A stretch of 64,000 nt of DNA from Lachnospiraceae bacterium (GTDB taxonomy: Bacteria; Bacillota; Clostridia; Lachnospirales; Lachnospiraceae). Shown piece after piece: positions 8,371-16,282 of the stretch (positions within the stretch are counted from its first letter, which is position 1; every line of letters starts with the position of its first letter). Location: contig JAFTVH010000052.1 in assembly GCA_017465845.1 (NCBI GenBank), positions 1 to 64,000 on the forward strand. The letters run 5' to 3'. Below the pieces are notes generated by a model. The model saw only the letters and a program-made list of their open reading frames with translations, was not told the origin of the DNA and did no database searches. The translations under genes were made by a program, and so were the position numbers.

Positions 8371-8872
8371 TATCTGAATCACCTCCATTGAAAGAATTGA
8401 ACATCTGGAACATATCCATCATCTGAGACATGTCGGGCATTTGGGACATATTGGGCATCTGGCTCATGTCCATGCCGCCGAACATGCTGTTCATTGGATT
8501 TTCGCCCTCCGGTAACATATCCTTCATCATCTGGACCATTTCCATCATTTCCTTATAATTTTCATATGTCCGGAACATATTCTGCATATTTTCCATCTGA
8601 GTGCGCTCCGAAGGATTGCAGTAGGGAATCATTTCGGTGCACATTTTGGAAAAGTCCATGGAAGACTCCTGCGGTAACGGTGCCAGGTCTGCTGACGGAT
8701 AACTGCGGAAGAAGTTCATGGTATATTGCAGTTCCAGAAATTTAATATAGACAGCCAGGTGCTTCTGCATGGAACGGTCGAAGTAGGGCATCAGGATCTT
8801 CAGCTTCTGTATGTGATTGTTGGTGAATAGGGTATCAAACGCCCAGACTTTGTCCTGTTCCCTCTCGCTCAT
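8354..8872 (-). CDS. Hypothetical Met-rich protein, 172 residues
   Basis: The start MSEREQDKVW is chosen for the AGGGAG site just upstream. The first about 110 residues are helical and soluble (FDTLFTNNHIQKLKILMPYF, then YIKFLELQYTMNFF). The C-terminal about 60 residues are a low-complexity methionine-rich segment with near-repeats of MSQMPNMSQMPDM, ending in Asn/Gly/Asp. No enzyme motif is visible. It forms a two-gene unit with the overlapping downstream gene. A similar pair of small helical proteins is, to my recollection, common in Lachnospiraceae next to the Cys-rich gene type found at 8982. The Met-rich tail could bind metal or mediate assembly; this is speculative. Confidence 0.65.
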   Translation of the reverse strand: MSEREQDKVWAFDTLFTNNHIQKLKILMPYFDRSMQKHLAVYIKFLELQYTMNFFRSYPSADLAPLPQESSMDFSKMCTEMIPYCNPSERTQMENMQNMFRTYENYKEMMEMVQMMKDMLPEGENPMNSMFGGMDMSQMPNMSQMPDMSQMMDMFQMFNSFNGGDSDNGNNK

Positions 8873-8981
8873 CGTATCTCCCTGCAAATGACTGTTTCTA
8901 TTATATTATGATTAGGTAGTTGCAAGTATGCCCGAAAAAAGAAAATAGGCTCCGAAGAGCCTACTTTCTCAGAGCAGATGA

Positions 8982-9266
8982 TTAGCAGCCACAGTTGTTG
9001 CAGCCACAGCCGTTGTTATTGCCGCAGAAGCAACTGATCAGCAGGATCCAGATGATCCATTCACAGCAGTTGTTGTTGCCGCAGCCATTGCAGTTATCAC
9101 AGTCGTTGCAGCAGTTTCCGCCAAAGATGCCATTGCCGTTTCCACAGAATACTAATAACAGGATGATCCAGATACAGCTTCCGCCGAATAATCCGTTTCT
9201 GTTGTTACATCCACATCCGCAGGAATTGTTGTTGCAGCCACAGTTGGTAGCAGTTAAGTCACTCAT
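8982..9266 (-). CDS. Cys/Asn/Gly-rich small protein with two hydrophobic segments
   Basis: A 94-residue protein with GGAGG before its ATG. It starts MSDLTATNCGCNNNSCGCG and alternates Cys/Asn/Gly clusters with two hydrophobic segments (SCIWIILLLVFCG at about 31-43 and EWIIWILLISCFCG at about 69-82). Well over a quarter of all residues are Cys. The alternation of Gly-rich stretches and short IILLLV segments recalls YjcZ-type and other spore-coat or exosporium small proteins, but the Cys content is much higher. A disulfide-crosslinked spore-surface layer or a metal-binding membrane peptide are the two readings. No neighbour decides between them. Confidence 0.65.
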   Translation of the reverse strand: MSDLTATNCGCNNNSCGCGCNNRNGLFGGSCIWIILLLVFCGNGNGIFGGNCCNDCDNCNGCGNNNCCEWIIWILLISCFCGNNNGCGCNNCGC

Positions 9267-9348
9267 TTTTTAGTGCCTCCAGGTTTTTTTTGTTTTATGC
9301 TTTATTCTATGCAGGGCTGCTTGTCAGAGTTTCTTGGATGTGGAAATT

Positions 9349-9553
9349 ATTTTTTGGGGGGTGGTTCTAGTCAGGGAATGAGGAGAGGGGGCCGGGGAAG
9401 GGGTTCACATTCAGACGCGCTCTCGCTCCGTGAAAAACGTAGCGGTACTAGGGCTCGAAAGTACCGAGCCCAAGGACCGACGTTTTTCAAGGGTCTGAAT
9501 GTGAACCCCTTCCCCGGCCCCCTCTCCTCATTCTCTGCAAGGACCCAAAAAAT
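9349..9553. repeat. Long structured palindrome with perfect 41-nt arms
   Basis: Bases 9376-9416 are the exact reverse complement of 9493-9533 (41 of 41). Pairing continues outward with wobbles and small mismatches, ending in ATTTTTTGGG (9349-9358) against CCCAAAAAAT (9544-9553). Inside, TGAAAAACGT (9431-9440) pairs with ACGTTTTTCA (9480-9489), and GGGCTCG (9451-9457) with CGAGCCC (9465-9471) around a seven-base loop. A competing pairing CGGTACT (9443-9449) with AGTACCG (9460-9466) overlaps the apical stem, giving alternative folds. There is no T-run in the right place for a simple terminator. The flanks 9267-9348 and 9554-9691 hold no gene; the latter is strikingly purine- and G-rich and leads into the protease gene. 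Confidence 0.75.
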
Positions 9554-9691
9554 AAATTGCACTTCCGAGGGTTTATAAAATAATAGGAAGAAAATATAGT
9601 GATAAAAGAAGAAATAAAGATAGCACAGGGAGGAGGGAGGGGGCGTATGTTAGGGGGAGAGGGTTAATTTTAGGAAGGGTAGGTTTGGGAG

Positions 9692-10615
9692 ATGGAGAGA
9701 GTTAGGGTGCAGGTGGGAGTTGAGGATGTGTTGAGAGAGATGAGGGGGGAAGGGAGAAATAAAGAGGTAGGGGATGTGGTGACAGTGGCGGTGCTGGACT
9801 CGGGGGTGAGCAGACATCCGGATCTTAGAGGGAAGGTTGTGGGATTTCGGGATTTTGTGGGGAGGAGGAATCTGATGTATGATGATAACGGGCATGGGAC
9901 GCATGTCTGTGGGATCATTTGCGGGAGCGGAGCGATGTCCGGGGGGAGGATGAAGGGGATGGCGCCACGGAGCAGGCTGGTGGTGGGGAAGGTGCTTGAT
10001 AAGAAGGGGGACGGGCAGGCGCAGCATATGATGGAGGGGCTTGACTGGGTATTGGAGAGTAGGGAGAGGTTTGGGATAAAAGTGCTTAACATTTCTGTGG
10101 GAATTGGGGAGATGAATGATAAGTGGAAGGAGAAGCTGCTTCGGGAGAAAATTGAGGAGGTGTGGGATGCTGGGATTGTGGTAGTATGTGCTGCGGGGAA
10201 TAAGGGGCCGGGAGATGGGAGTATCTCTTCGGTGTGTGCCAGCGAGAAGGTGATTACGGTGGGGTGTCATGACGGGAGATTTTGCCAGGACAATCCGAAA
10301 CGGTGTGAAACGTATTCGGGGAGGGGAAAGCTGCTTGATAGAGTGAGGAAACCGGATCTGGTGGCGCCGGGGACAGATATCATGTCCTGCAGTGTTGATT
10401 ATTACAGGAAGGGTGCTTATACGACTAAGAGCGGGACGTCCATGGCGACACCGGTGGTGACGGGGGCGATTGCGCTTCTTTTGCAGAGATTTCCTGAGAT
10501 GAGTAATGAAGAAGTGAAGCGGAAGCTGACTTATACGGCGGATGATCTGGGGCTCCCATGGAATCAGCAGGGGTGGGGGATGGTAAATGTAAAAAAACTA
10601 TTAGAAAACTATTGA
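9692..10615 (+). CDS. Subtilisin-like serine protease (S8 family)
   Basis: A 307-residue protease domain with the full catalytic set: Asp36 in AVLDSGVSRHPDL, His68 in DDNGHGTHVCG, oxyanion Asn170 in CAAGNKGPG and Ser250 in KSGTSMATPVV. No signal peptide or classical propeptide is present, so it is probably an intracellular AprX/ISP-like enzyme or leaves by a non-Sec route. GGGAG just before ATG 9692 fixes the start. Codon use is unusual: the coding strand is very rich in G and purines (many GGG, AGG, GTG codons), continuing the bias of the upstream region, which suggests different ancestry or strand-specific mutation. The next operon's promoter begins directly at its 3' end. Confidence 0.9.
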   Translation: MERVRVQVGVEDVLREMRGEGRNKEVGDVVTVAVLDSGVSRHPDLRGKVVGFRDFVGRRNLMYDDNGHGTHVCGIICGSGAMSGGRMKGMAPRSRLVVGKVLDKKGDGQAQHMMEGLDWVLESRERFGIKVLNISVGIGEMNDKWKEKLLREKIEEVWDAGIVVVCAAGNKGPGDGSISSVCASEKVITVGCHDGRFCQDNPKRCETYSGRGKLLDRVRKPDLVAPGTDIMSCSVDYYRKGAYTTKSGTSMATPVVTGAIALLLQRFPEMSNEEVKRKLTYTADDLGLPWNQQGWGMVNVKKLLENY

Positions 10616-10645
10616 CACAAACGGTATGATTGTATACAATGATAC
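10612..10645 (+). promoter_or_regulatory. SigA promoter overlapping a GntR-type operator
   Basis: TTGACA (10612-10617), 17 bases, then TACAAT (10635-10640) is a consensus promoter. The -10 lies inside the perfect palindrome ATTGTATACAAT (10629-10640), which extends to a 22-bp site (10624-10645) with one mismatched pair. The shape fits operators of GntR/FadR-type repressors, and a GntR-FCD gene lies two genes downstream, so repression with autoregulation of the citrate synthase operon is likely. Confidence 0.7.
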
Positions 10646-10704
10646 GAGATGCGAAAGCTAATTATTTACAGTTGCCTTTTTACGGCAGAATGCGAGGAAG
10701 ACTT

Positions 10705-12114
10705 ATGTTTGAGAATGATACCTTTCAGAACCGCCCGGTCACGATGAACCAGAAGAATAATCTGTTGGAAATAGAAGAACATATGTACATCCTGGATGAC
10801 GTTAAGAAGCCTAATGTCTTCCGTAATATGTTTCCTTATTCGGAAATCCCCAAGATTCCTTTCAATGACCGTATCGTGCCCCACAATATGCCTAAGAATA
10901 TCTGGATCACAGATACTACTTTCCGCGACGGACAGCAGTCCAGGGCACCTTATACCACGGAGCAGATTGTAACGATTTATGATTATCTGCATAAATTGGG
11001 CGGTCCCAACGGAATGATCAGAGCCAGCGAATTTTTCCTTTATAGTAAGAAGGACAGAGACGCTGTATATAAATGTATGGAGAGAGGGTATCAGTTCCCG
11101 GAGGTTACCAGCTGGATTCGTGCAAGTAAGGAAGATTTCAAACTGGTAAAAGAAATCGGTATGAAAGAGACCGGTATCCTGGTAAGCTGTTCCGACTATC
11201 ATATTTTCCTGAAGTTAAAGATGACCAGAAGACAGGCTATGGAACATTATCTCAGTGTCATCAAGGAATGTCTGGAAGAGGGTATCAGCCCCAGATGTCA
11301 TCTGGAGGATATCACAAGAGCTGACATCTACGGCTATGTAGTGCCTTTCTGTCTGGAACTGATGAAACTGATGAGAGAGTACCAGATTCCTATTAAGATT
11401 CGTGCCTGCGATACTATGGGTTACGGTGTCAATTTCCCCGGTGCCGTTATTCCCAGAAGTGTACAGGGTATCATCTATGCGATTCACACCCATGCCGGCG
11501 TGCCTCATGAGCTGATCGAGTGGCATGGACATAATGATTTCTATAAAGCAGTATCCAACTCTACCACTGCATGGCTATACGGTTGTTCCGGTATCAATAC
11601 TTCCTTGTTTGGTATCGGTGAAAGAACCGGTAATACGCCTCTGGAAGCTATGGTATTTGAGTATGCTCAGCTGAAGGGTGATCTGAATGGCATGGATACC
11701 ACCGTGATCACCGAGCTTGCTGAATATTATGAGAAAGAGATCGGTTATGAGATCCCTCCCCGTACACCTTTCGTAGGAAAGAACTTTAACGTGACAAGAG
11801 CCGGTATTCATGCAGACGGACTCTTGAAAAATGAGGAGATTTATAATATATTTGATACAGAGAAGTTCCTGAATCGCCCGGTACTTTGTGCGATTTCCAA
11901 TACTTCCGGTCTGGCAGGCATTGCCCACTGGATTAATACCTACTTTAAGTTAAAAGGCGACAAGCAGGTGGACAAGACTTCTGAGCTTGTAAAAGAGATC
12001 AAGAAGTGGGTAGATGCAGAATATGCCGGCGGTCGTGTAACAGTTCTGACGGATGATGAAATCTTGGCAGAGCTTAACAAGGTCTGTGAGGAAAAGCAGA
12101 TTCAGATCGGTTAA
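10705..12114 (+). CDS. Probable Re-citrate synthase (HMGL-like family)
   Basis: A 469-residue protein of the HMG-CoA lyase-like TIM-barrel family that includes isopropylmalate, homocitrate and citramalate synthases. WITDTTFRDGQQSR (about 68-81) is the metal- and acyl-CoA-binding signature, followed later by EWHGHNDF with the metal-binding HxH. ATG 10705 is chosen for GAGGAAG at 10694-10700; an earlier in-frame ATG lies in the promoter. Clostridial Re-citrate synthases belong to this family and condense acetyl-CoA and oxaloacetate. The adjacent isocitrate dehydrogenase gene supports citrate over leucine or isoleucine precursors, and no leu genes are near. It would feed glutamate synthesis through a partial oxidative TCA branch; aconitase is not in the window. 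Confidence 0.7.
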   Translation: MFENDTFQNRPVTMNQKNNLLEIEEHMYILDDVKKPNVFRNMFPYSEIPKIPFNDRIVPHNMPKNIWITDTTFRDGQQSRAPYTTEQIVTIYDYLHKLGGPNGMIRASEFFLYSKKDRDAVYKCMERGYQFPEVTSWIRASKEDFKLVKEIGMKETGILVSCSDYHIFLKLKMTRRQAMEHYLSVIKECLEEGISPRCHLEDITRADIYGYVVPFCLELMKLMREYQIPIKIRACDTMGYGVNFPGAVIPRSVQGIIYAIHTHAGVPHELIEWHGHNDFYKAVSNSTTAWLYGCSGINTSLFGIGERTGNTPLEAMVFEYAQLKGDLNGMDTTVITELAEYYEKEIGYEIPPRTPFVGKNFNVTRAGIHADGLLKNEEIYNIFDTEKFLNRPVLCAISNTSGLAGIAHWINTYFKLKGDKQVDKTSELVKEIKKWVDAEYAGGRVTVLTDDEILAELNKVCEEKQIQIG

Positions 12115-12163
12115 GGAATTTCGCTTGATGCAGTGAAGATGCCGCGCCGAAGGTTGGCCGGTT

Positions 12164-12180
12164 GCCGGGAAGCTCCCGGC
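12164..12180 (+). other. Intercistronic hairpin before the GntR gene
   Basis: GCCGGGA (12164-12170) pairs with TCCCGGC (12174-12180) around a three-base loop, in the 85-base gap between the citrate synthase and GntR genes. No T-run follows. It may tune relative expression or stabilise the upstream message; its role is unproven. Confidence 0.4.
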
Positions 12181-12199
12181 AGGAAATGGAGAGAGTGAA

Positions 12200-12898
12200 G
12201 TGGCTAATTATGATGTAAAGCAGGAAGTAACTGACAAGTACTCCCTGCGTGGAAGGGTGTTCCACAAGCTGAGAGAGGATATCTTAAGCGGAAAATATGA
12301 GGATTATGAAGAACTGAGAGAAGTTGCAATCGGAGAAGAGCTGGGAGTCAGCAGGACACCGGTTAGGGAAGCGTTCCGACAGCTGGAGCTGGAGGGCCTG
12401 ATTCAGATCATTCCCAATAAGGGCGCTTATGTGACAGGTATCACGGAAAAGGATGTTAAGGATATTTATATGATCCGTTCGCTGCTTGAGGGGCTTTGTG
12501 CCAGATGGGCAACAGAGCACATTACTAAAGAGCAGATGGAAGAGATGGAAGAGAATGTGTACCTTGCAAGCTTCCATGCCCAGAAAGGGCATCTGGATCA
12601 GCTGGCAGAGCTGGACAACCGTTTCCATGATATTTTGTATGAAGCATGTGACAGTAAGATCTTGGAACATCAGCTGAAGGATTTTCACCAGTATGTACTG
12701 AGAGTACGTAAGAAGACGCTTGCCAACGTCAATCGCGGTCCCAAATCAAATGAAGAGCATGCACAGATCATGGAAGCCATCAAGGCAGGAGATGCCGATA
12801 AGGCTGAGCGCCTTGCCAACAGGCACATGATCAATGCTTATGAAAATATGGTAAAGAACGGCCTTCATGAGGCTTACCAGAAAGAAAATAAAGAATAA
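12200..12898 (+). CDS. GntR-family regulator with FCD domain
   Basis: A 232-residue regulator starting at GTG 12200. The N-terminal winged helix (residues about 18-75) includes [17 protein letters not shown] and the GntR signature [20 protein letters not shown]. The C-terminal FCD helical bundle (about 85-220) has the conserved Asp/His metal-ligand pattern ([10 protein letters not shown], later [12 protein letters not shown] and ANRHMINAY). Such regulators usually sense small carboxylates. It sits between the citrate synthase and isocitrate dehydrogenase genes, and the palindrome at 10624-10645 is a fitting operator. The likely role is to repress the operon and release on binding citrate, 2-oxoglutarate or a related acid; the ligand is inferred. 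Confidence 0.88.
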   Translation: MANYDVKQEVTDKYSLRGRVFHKLREDILSGKYEDYEELREVAIGEELGVSRTPVREAFRQLELEGLIQIIPNKGAYVTGITEKDVKDIYMIRSLLEGLCARWATEHITKEQMEEMEENVYLASFHAQKGHLDQLAELDNRFHDILYEACDSKILEHQLKDFHQYVLRVRKKTLANVNRGPKSNEEHAQIMEAIKAGDADKAERLANRHMINAYENMVKNGLHEAYQKENKE

Positions 12899-12930
12899 AT
12901 CTAAGTGCAAAAACAGGAGGACATTACCCC

Positions 12931-14136
12931 ATGGATAAGATTAAAATGACAACTCCCCTTGTAGAAATGGATGGAGATGAGATGACCAGAATCCTCTGGC
13001 AGATGATTAAGGATGAACTGTTGCTTCCGTTTATCGATTTAAAGACAGAGTATTATGATCTGGGCCTTGAGCATCGTAATGAAACCGATGACCAGGTTAC
13101 GGTAGATTCTGCTAATGCCACACTGAAGTATGGTGTTGCCGTAAAATGTGCTACCATTACCCCAAACGCTGCCAGAATGACAGAATACAACCTGAAAGAA
13201 ATGTGGAAGAGCCCTAACGGTACGATTCGTGCCATCCTGGACGGAACAGTATTTCGTGCACCTATCCTGGTAAAGGGTATTGTTCCTTACGTATCCAACT
13301 GGACCAAGCCTATCACCATCGCACGTCATGCTTATGGTGATGTTTATAAAAATACGGAAATCAAGGTACCCGGTGCCGGAAAGGCTGAACTTGTGTTTAC
13401 AGCTGAAGATGGCACCGAAATCCGTGAGACGATCCACAACTTTACCGGAGCAGGAATTATCCAGGGTATCCACAACACGAGAGCTTCTATCGAAAGCTTT
13501 GCAAGAGCATGCTTTGGCTATGCCGTTGATACCAAGCAGGATCTGTGGTTTGCAACTAAGGATACCATTTCCAAGAAATATGACCATACTTTCAAGGATA
13601 TTTTCCAGGAAATCTACGATGCTGAGTACAAGGAGAAATTCGAAGAACTGGGTATTGAATATTTCTATACTCTGATTGATGATGCTGTAGCAAGAGTCAT
13701 CCGTTCTGAAGGCGGCTTTATCTGGGCCTGCAAGAACTACGATGGTGATGTAATGTCAGATATGGTGGCAACTGCTTACGGTGATCTGTCCATGATGACC
13801 TCCGTTCTGGTATCTCCCAGCGGTGTATATGAGTATGAGGCAGCGCATGGAACTGTTCAGAGACATTACTACAAGCACCTGAAAGGAGAGGAGACCTCTA
13901 CTAACTCCATCGCAACGATTTTTGCATGGACCGGTGCCCTTAGAAAACGTGGTGAACTGGACAACATTCCTGAGCTGATGGAATTTGCCGATAAGCTGGA
14001 AGCTGCCTGCATCAAGACTGTGGAAGATGGTAAAATGACTAAGAGTCTGTCTTTGATTTCTACCTGTGAGAATCCGGTGATTTTGAATAGTCTGGACTTT
14101 ATTAAGGCTATCAGGGAGACGTTTGAGGCGATGTAA
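12931..14136 (+). CDS. icd: NADP-dependent isocitrate dehydrogenase
   Basis: A 401-residue enzyme of the eukaryote-like IDH subfamily. It oxidises isocitrate to 2-oxoglutarate and CO2, making NADPH. Visible features are [12 protein letters not shown] at the N-terminus, the substrate Ser/Asn region [19 protein letters not shown], the metal-binding [11 protein letters not shown] and the cofactor region [11 protein letters not shown]. Length is normal for the family. AGGAGG precedes ATG 12931. It is the last gene of the citrate synthase operon and ends at a strong bidirectional terminator. With Re-citrate synthase it gives the route from acetyl-CoA to 2-oxoglutarate and glutamate. Confidence 0.95.
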   Translation: MDKIKMTTPLVEMDGDEMTRILWQMIKDELLLPFIDLKTEYYDLGLEHRNETDDQVTVDSANATLKYGVAVKCATITPNAARMTEYNLKEMWKSPNGTIRAILDGTVFRAPILVKGIVPYVSNWTKPITIARHAYGDVYKNTEIKVPGAGKAELVFTAEDGTEIRETIHNFTGAGIIQGIHNTRASIESFARACFGYAVDTKQDLWFATKDTISKKYDHTFKDIFQEIYDAEYKEKFEELGIEYFYTLIDDAVARVIRSEGGFIWACKNYDGDVMSDMVATAYGDLSMMTSVLVSPSGVYEYEAAHGTVQRHYYKHLKGEETSTNSIATIFAWTGALRKRGELDNIPELMEFADKLEAACIKTVEDGKMTKSLSLISTCENPVILNSLDFIKAIRETFEAM

Positions 14137-14142
14137 GAGATG

Positions 14143-14171
14143 AAAAGGGAGGGCGTAAAGCCCTCCCTTTT
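14143..14171. terminator. Bidirectional terminator between icd and the ABC-F gene
   Basis: AAAAGGGAGGGC (14143-14154) and GCCCTCCCTTTT (14160-14171) form a perfect 12-bp stem with loop GTAAA. A- and T-runs on either side let it work for both converging genes, and it overlaps the stop codon of the minus-strand gene. Confidence 0.9.
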
Positions 14172-16089
14172 ATGCCAGTGTCTCCCACAACTCATAAAGC
14201 TCTTCCAATTGTGCCGCAATAGCATCCTGCTCTTTCGTCAGTTCCTGAAGCCGTGCCACATTGGTAGCTACCTCCGGCCGTGCCATTTCTTCTTCAATAG
14301 CAGCCTGTTTTTCTTCCAATACAGTAATTTTATCTTCACATTTCTTTAAATCATTTTCCCGTTTTCGAATACGTGCCTGTTCTTCCTTCTGAGCCTTCCA
14401 GTCCAGCTTCACTTCAGATTCGCTTACCGCAGCCTGTGCAGAAGTAGTTTCCGCCTGGGAAGCCCCCATCACAGCCGCCATCACTGTATCATGCTTTTCC
14501 AGATAATAATCATAATTCCCGATGTAATTCACAAACTGATGAGCCGTCAGATCCAGAATACGGTGTGCCGTCTTATTGATAAAATAACGGTCATGAGAAA
14601 CGTAAAGCACAGTTCCCTCATAAGCGTTAATAGCATCTTCCAGGATCTCCTTAGACATAATATCCAGATGGTTGGTAGGCTCGTCCAGGATCAGGAAGTT
14701 GGAATCGGAGAGCATGAGTTTTGCCAGAGACACGCGTCCCCGCTCGCCGCCGCTCAAATCGCTGATTCGTTTAAATACATCGTCACCAGTAAAGAGGAAA
14801 GCAGCCAGCACATTGCGAATCTGGGTATTGTTGAGATAAGGATAATCATCAGATATCTCATCAAACAAAGTCTTCTCGCTATGTAAAACGTGATGCTCCT
14901 GATCATAATAGCCGATAACGACATTGGTACCAAGTGTAAAAGTACCGCAGTCTGCAGGCAGCAGATCATTTAAAATTTTCAGCAGAGTAGTCTTGCCGGT
15001 ACCGTTATCTCCGATAATGGCAACATGTTCCCCTCGCTTGATTTCAAAATTAATATGTTCAAATAAAAGCTTTTGGTCGAAGGACTTGGAAAGCTCCTTG
15101 ACGGTCAATACGTCATTGCCGCTGGTCATATGAGGAGTCAGCTTTAGCTTCATATCAGTGCGTACTTCCGTCGGCTTTTCCAGGACTTCGATCTTATCCA
15201 GCATTTTTTCACGGCTCTCGGCACGCTTAATGGACTTCTCACGATTGAAGGAACGCAGCTTTTCGATAACCTCCTCCTGATGCTTGATTTCACGTTGCTG
15301 ATTCATATAAGCGTTCCATGCAGCCACGCGCAGCTGTTCTTTTTTATAAGCATAATCAGAATAGTTGCCCATGAAAGTAGTAGCTTTTGTCTGGTCTATT
15401 TCAATCACTTTTCCGGCTATTTTGTCCAGAAAATAGCGGTCATGGGATACGATGATGACAGCACCCTTGTAATTGAGAAGATAAGTCTCCAGCCAGGCGA
15501 TGGAGTTCATGTCCAGATGGTTGGTAGGCTCGTCCAGAATGATCAGATCGGGTTTTAATAAAAGCAGCTTACCAAGGGCCACACGGGTCTTCTGACCGCC
15601 TGAGAGGGTGGCGACAGAGTTATCAAATTCAGCTTCTGTAAAGCCAAGACCTTTCAGGACGCCTACCAGTTCGCTTTTATAAGAATAACCGTCACCTGTT
15701 TCAAATGCATGAGTCAGAGCGGTGTACTGCTTCATCAGGTTCTCCAGTTCTTCACCCTCAGCATGTTTCATGGAAAGTTCACATTGGCGCATCTTTTGCT
15801 CCAGAACGATGAGCTCCTGCTTTACACTCAGCAGTTCTTCATAGATGGTATTGTTGGTATCCACAGCAGCATTCTGTGCCAGGTAACCGAAGGTCTTATC
15901 CTTTGCAAAAGTGATAAGGCCGTCGTCGGGAGCCATTTCCCCTACGATGATGCGAAGCAGGGTAGTCTTGCCTGCACCGTTGATACCTACGATAGCGGCT
16001 TTTTCATAGTCTTCTATATGAAAGGATACGTTTTTCAGAACTTCCTTTTCAACAAATGCTTTGGATATATTTTGACAAGATAGTAACAT
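14170..16089 (-). CDS. ABC-F family ATPase (YdiF-like)
   Basis: A 639-residue protein with two ABC ATPase domains and no membrane segments. The first has Walker A VGINGAGKTTLL, signature LSGGQKTRVAL and Walker B LIILDEPTNHLD. The linker (about 235-320) is basic and helical. The second has IGDNGTGKTTLL, signature LSGGERGRVSLA and LILDEPTNHLD. The C-terminal about 90 residues form a charged coiled coil. Such proteins bind the ribosomal E site and relieve stalled translation; some give antibiotic resistance. The layout and the neighbouring rex gene match the Bacillus YdiF group, favouring a housekeeping role. AGGAG lies before the start. The gene is divergent from rex. Confidence 0.9.
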   Translation of the reverse strand: MLLSCQNISKAFVEKEVLKNVSFHIEDYEKAAIVGINGAGKTTLLRIIVGEMAPDDGLITFAKDKTFGYLAQNAAVDTNNTIYEELLSVKQELIVLEQKMRQCELSMKHAEGEELENLMKQYTALTHAFETGDGYSYKSELVGVLKGLGFTEAEFDNSVATLSGGQKTRVALGKLLLLKPDLIILDEPTNHLDMNSIAWLETYLLNYKGAVIIVSHDRYFLDKIAGKVIEIDQTKATTFMGNYSDYAYKKEQLRVAAWNAYMNQQREIKHQEEVIEKLRSFNREKSIKRAESREKMLDKIEVLEKPTEVRTDMKLKLTPHMTSGNDVLTVKELSKSFDQKLLFEHINFEIKRGEHVAIIGDNGTGKTTLLKILNDLLPADCGTFTLGTNVVIGYYDQEHHVLHSEKTLFDEISDDYPYLNNTQIRNVLAAFLFTGDDVFKRISDLSGGERGRVSLAKLMLSDSNFLILDEPTNHLDIMSKEILEDAINAYEGTVLYVSHDRYFINKTAHRILDLTAHQFVNYIGNYDYYLEKHDTVMAAVMGASQAETTSAQAAVSESEVKLDWKAQKEEQARIRKRENDLKKCEDKITVLEEKQAAIEEEMARPEVATNVARLQELTKEQDAIAAQLEELYELWETLA

Positions 16090-16220
16090 TTTGGTTCACT
16101 CCTAAAGTTCATTCGATAATATTTTATCAAAGAGTGCAGAGAAAGGCAACCGTCACTTTTAATGTATAAAAATTGTTTTGTTAAAAATGCAATATAAACG
16201 GAAAAAATGATGATTAGTAT

Positions 16221-16249
16221 TTGACATTCTGTTGAGGCGTGGGTATAAT
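16221..16249 (+). promoter_or_regulatory. Consensus promoter of rex
   Basis: TTGACA (16221-16226), 17 bases and TATAAT (16244-16249) give a perfect match to a housekeeping promoter 34 bases before the start of rex. Confidence 0.8.
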
Positions 16250-16282
16250 GTAACGTAGAATAGTAGCGGGAGGTAGACCCCA

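Noticed and set aside
9273..9578. Plus-strand open frame across the palindrome
   Set aside because: Low-complexity product dictated by the inverted repeat, without a ribosome site.
9650..10270. Minus-strand open frame of 206 codons rich in Pro/His
   Set aside because: It is a by-product of the G-rich coding strand of the S8 protease gene, whose catalytic residues are all in place.
16160..16220. Possible Rex operator before rex (TTTTGTTAAAAATGC)
   Set aside because: Only a half-site; the inverted half is missing and it lies upstream of the promoter.
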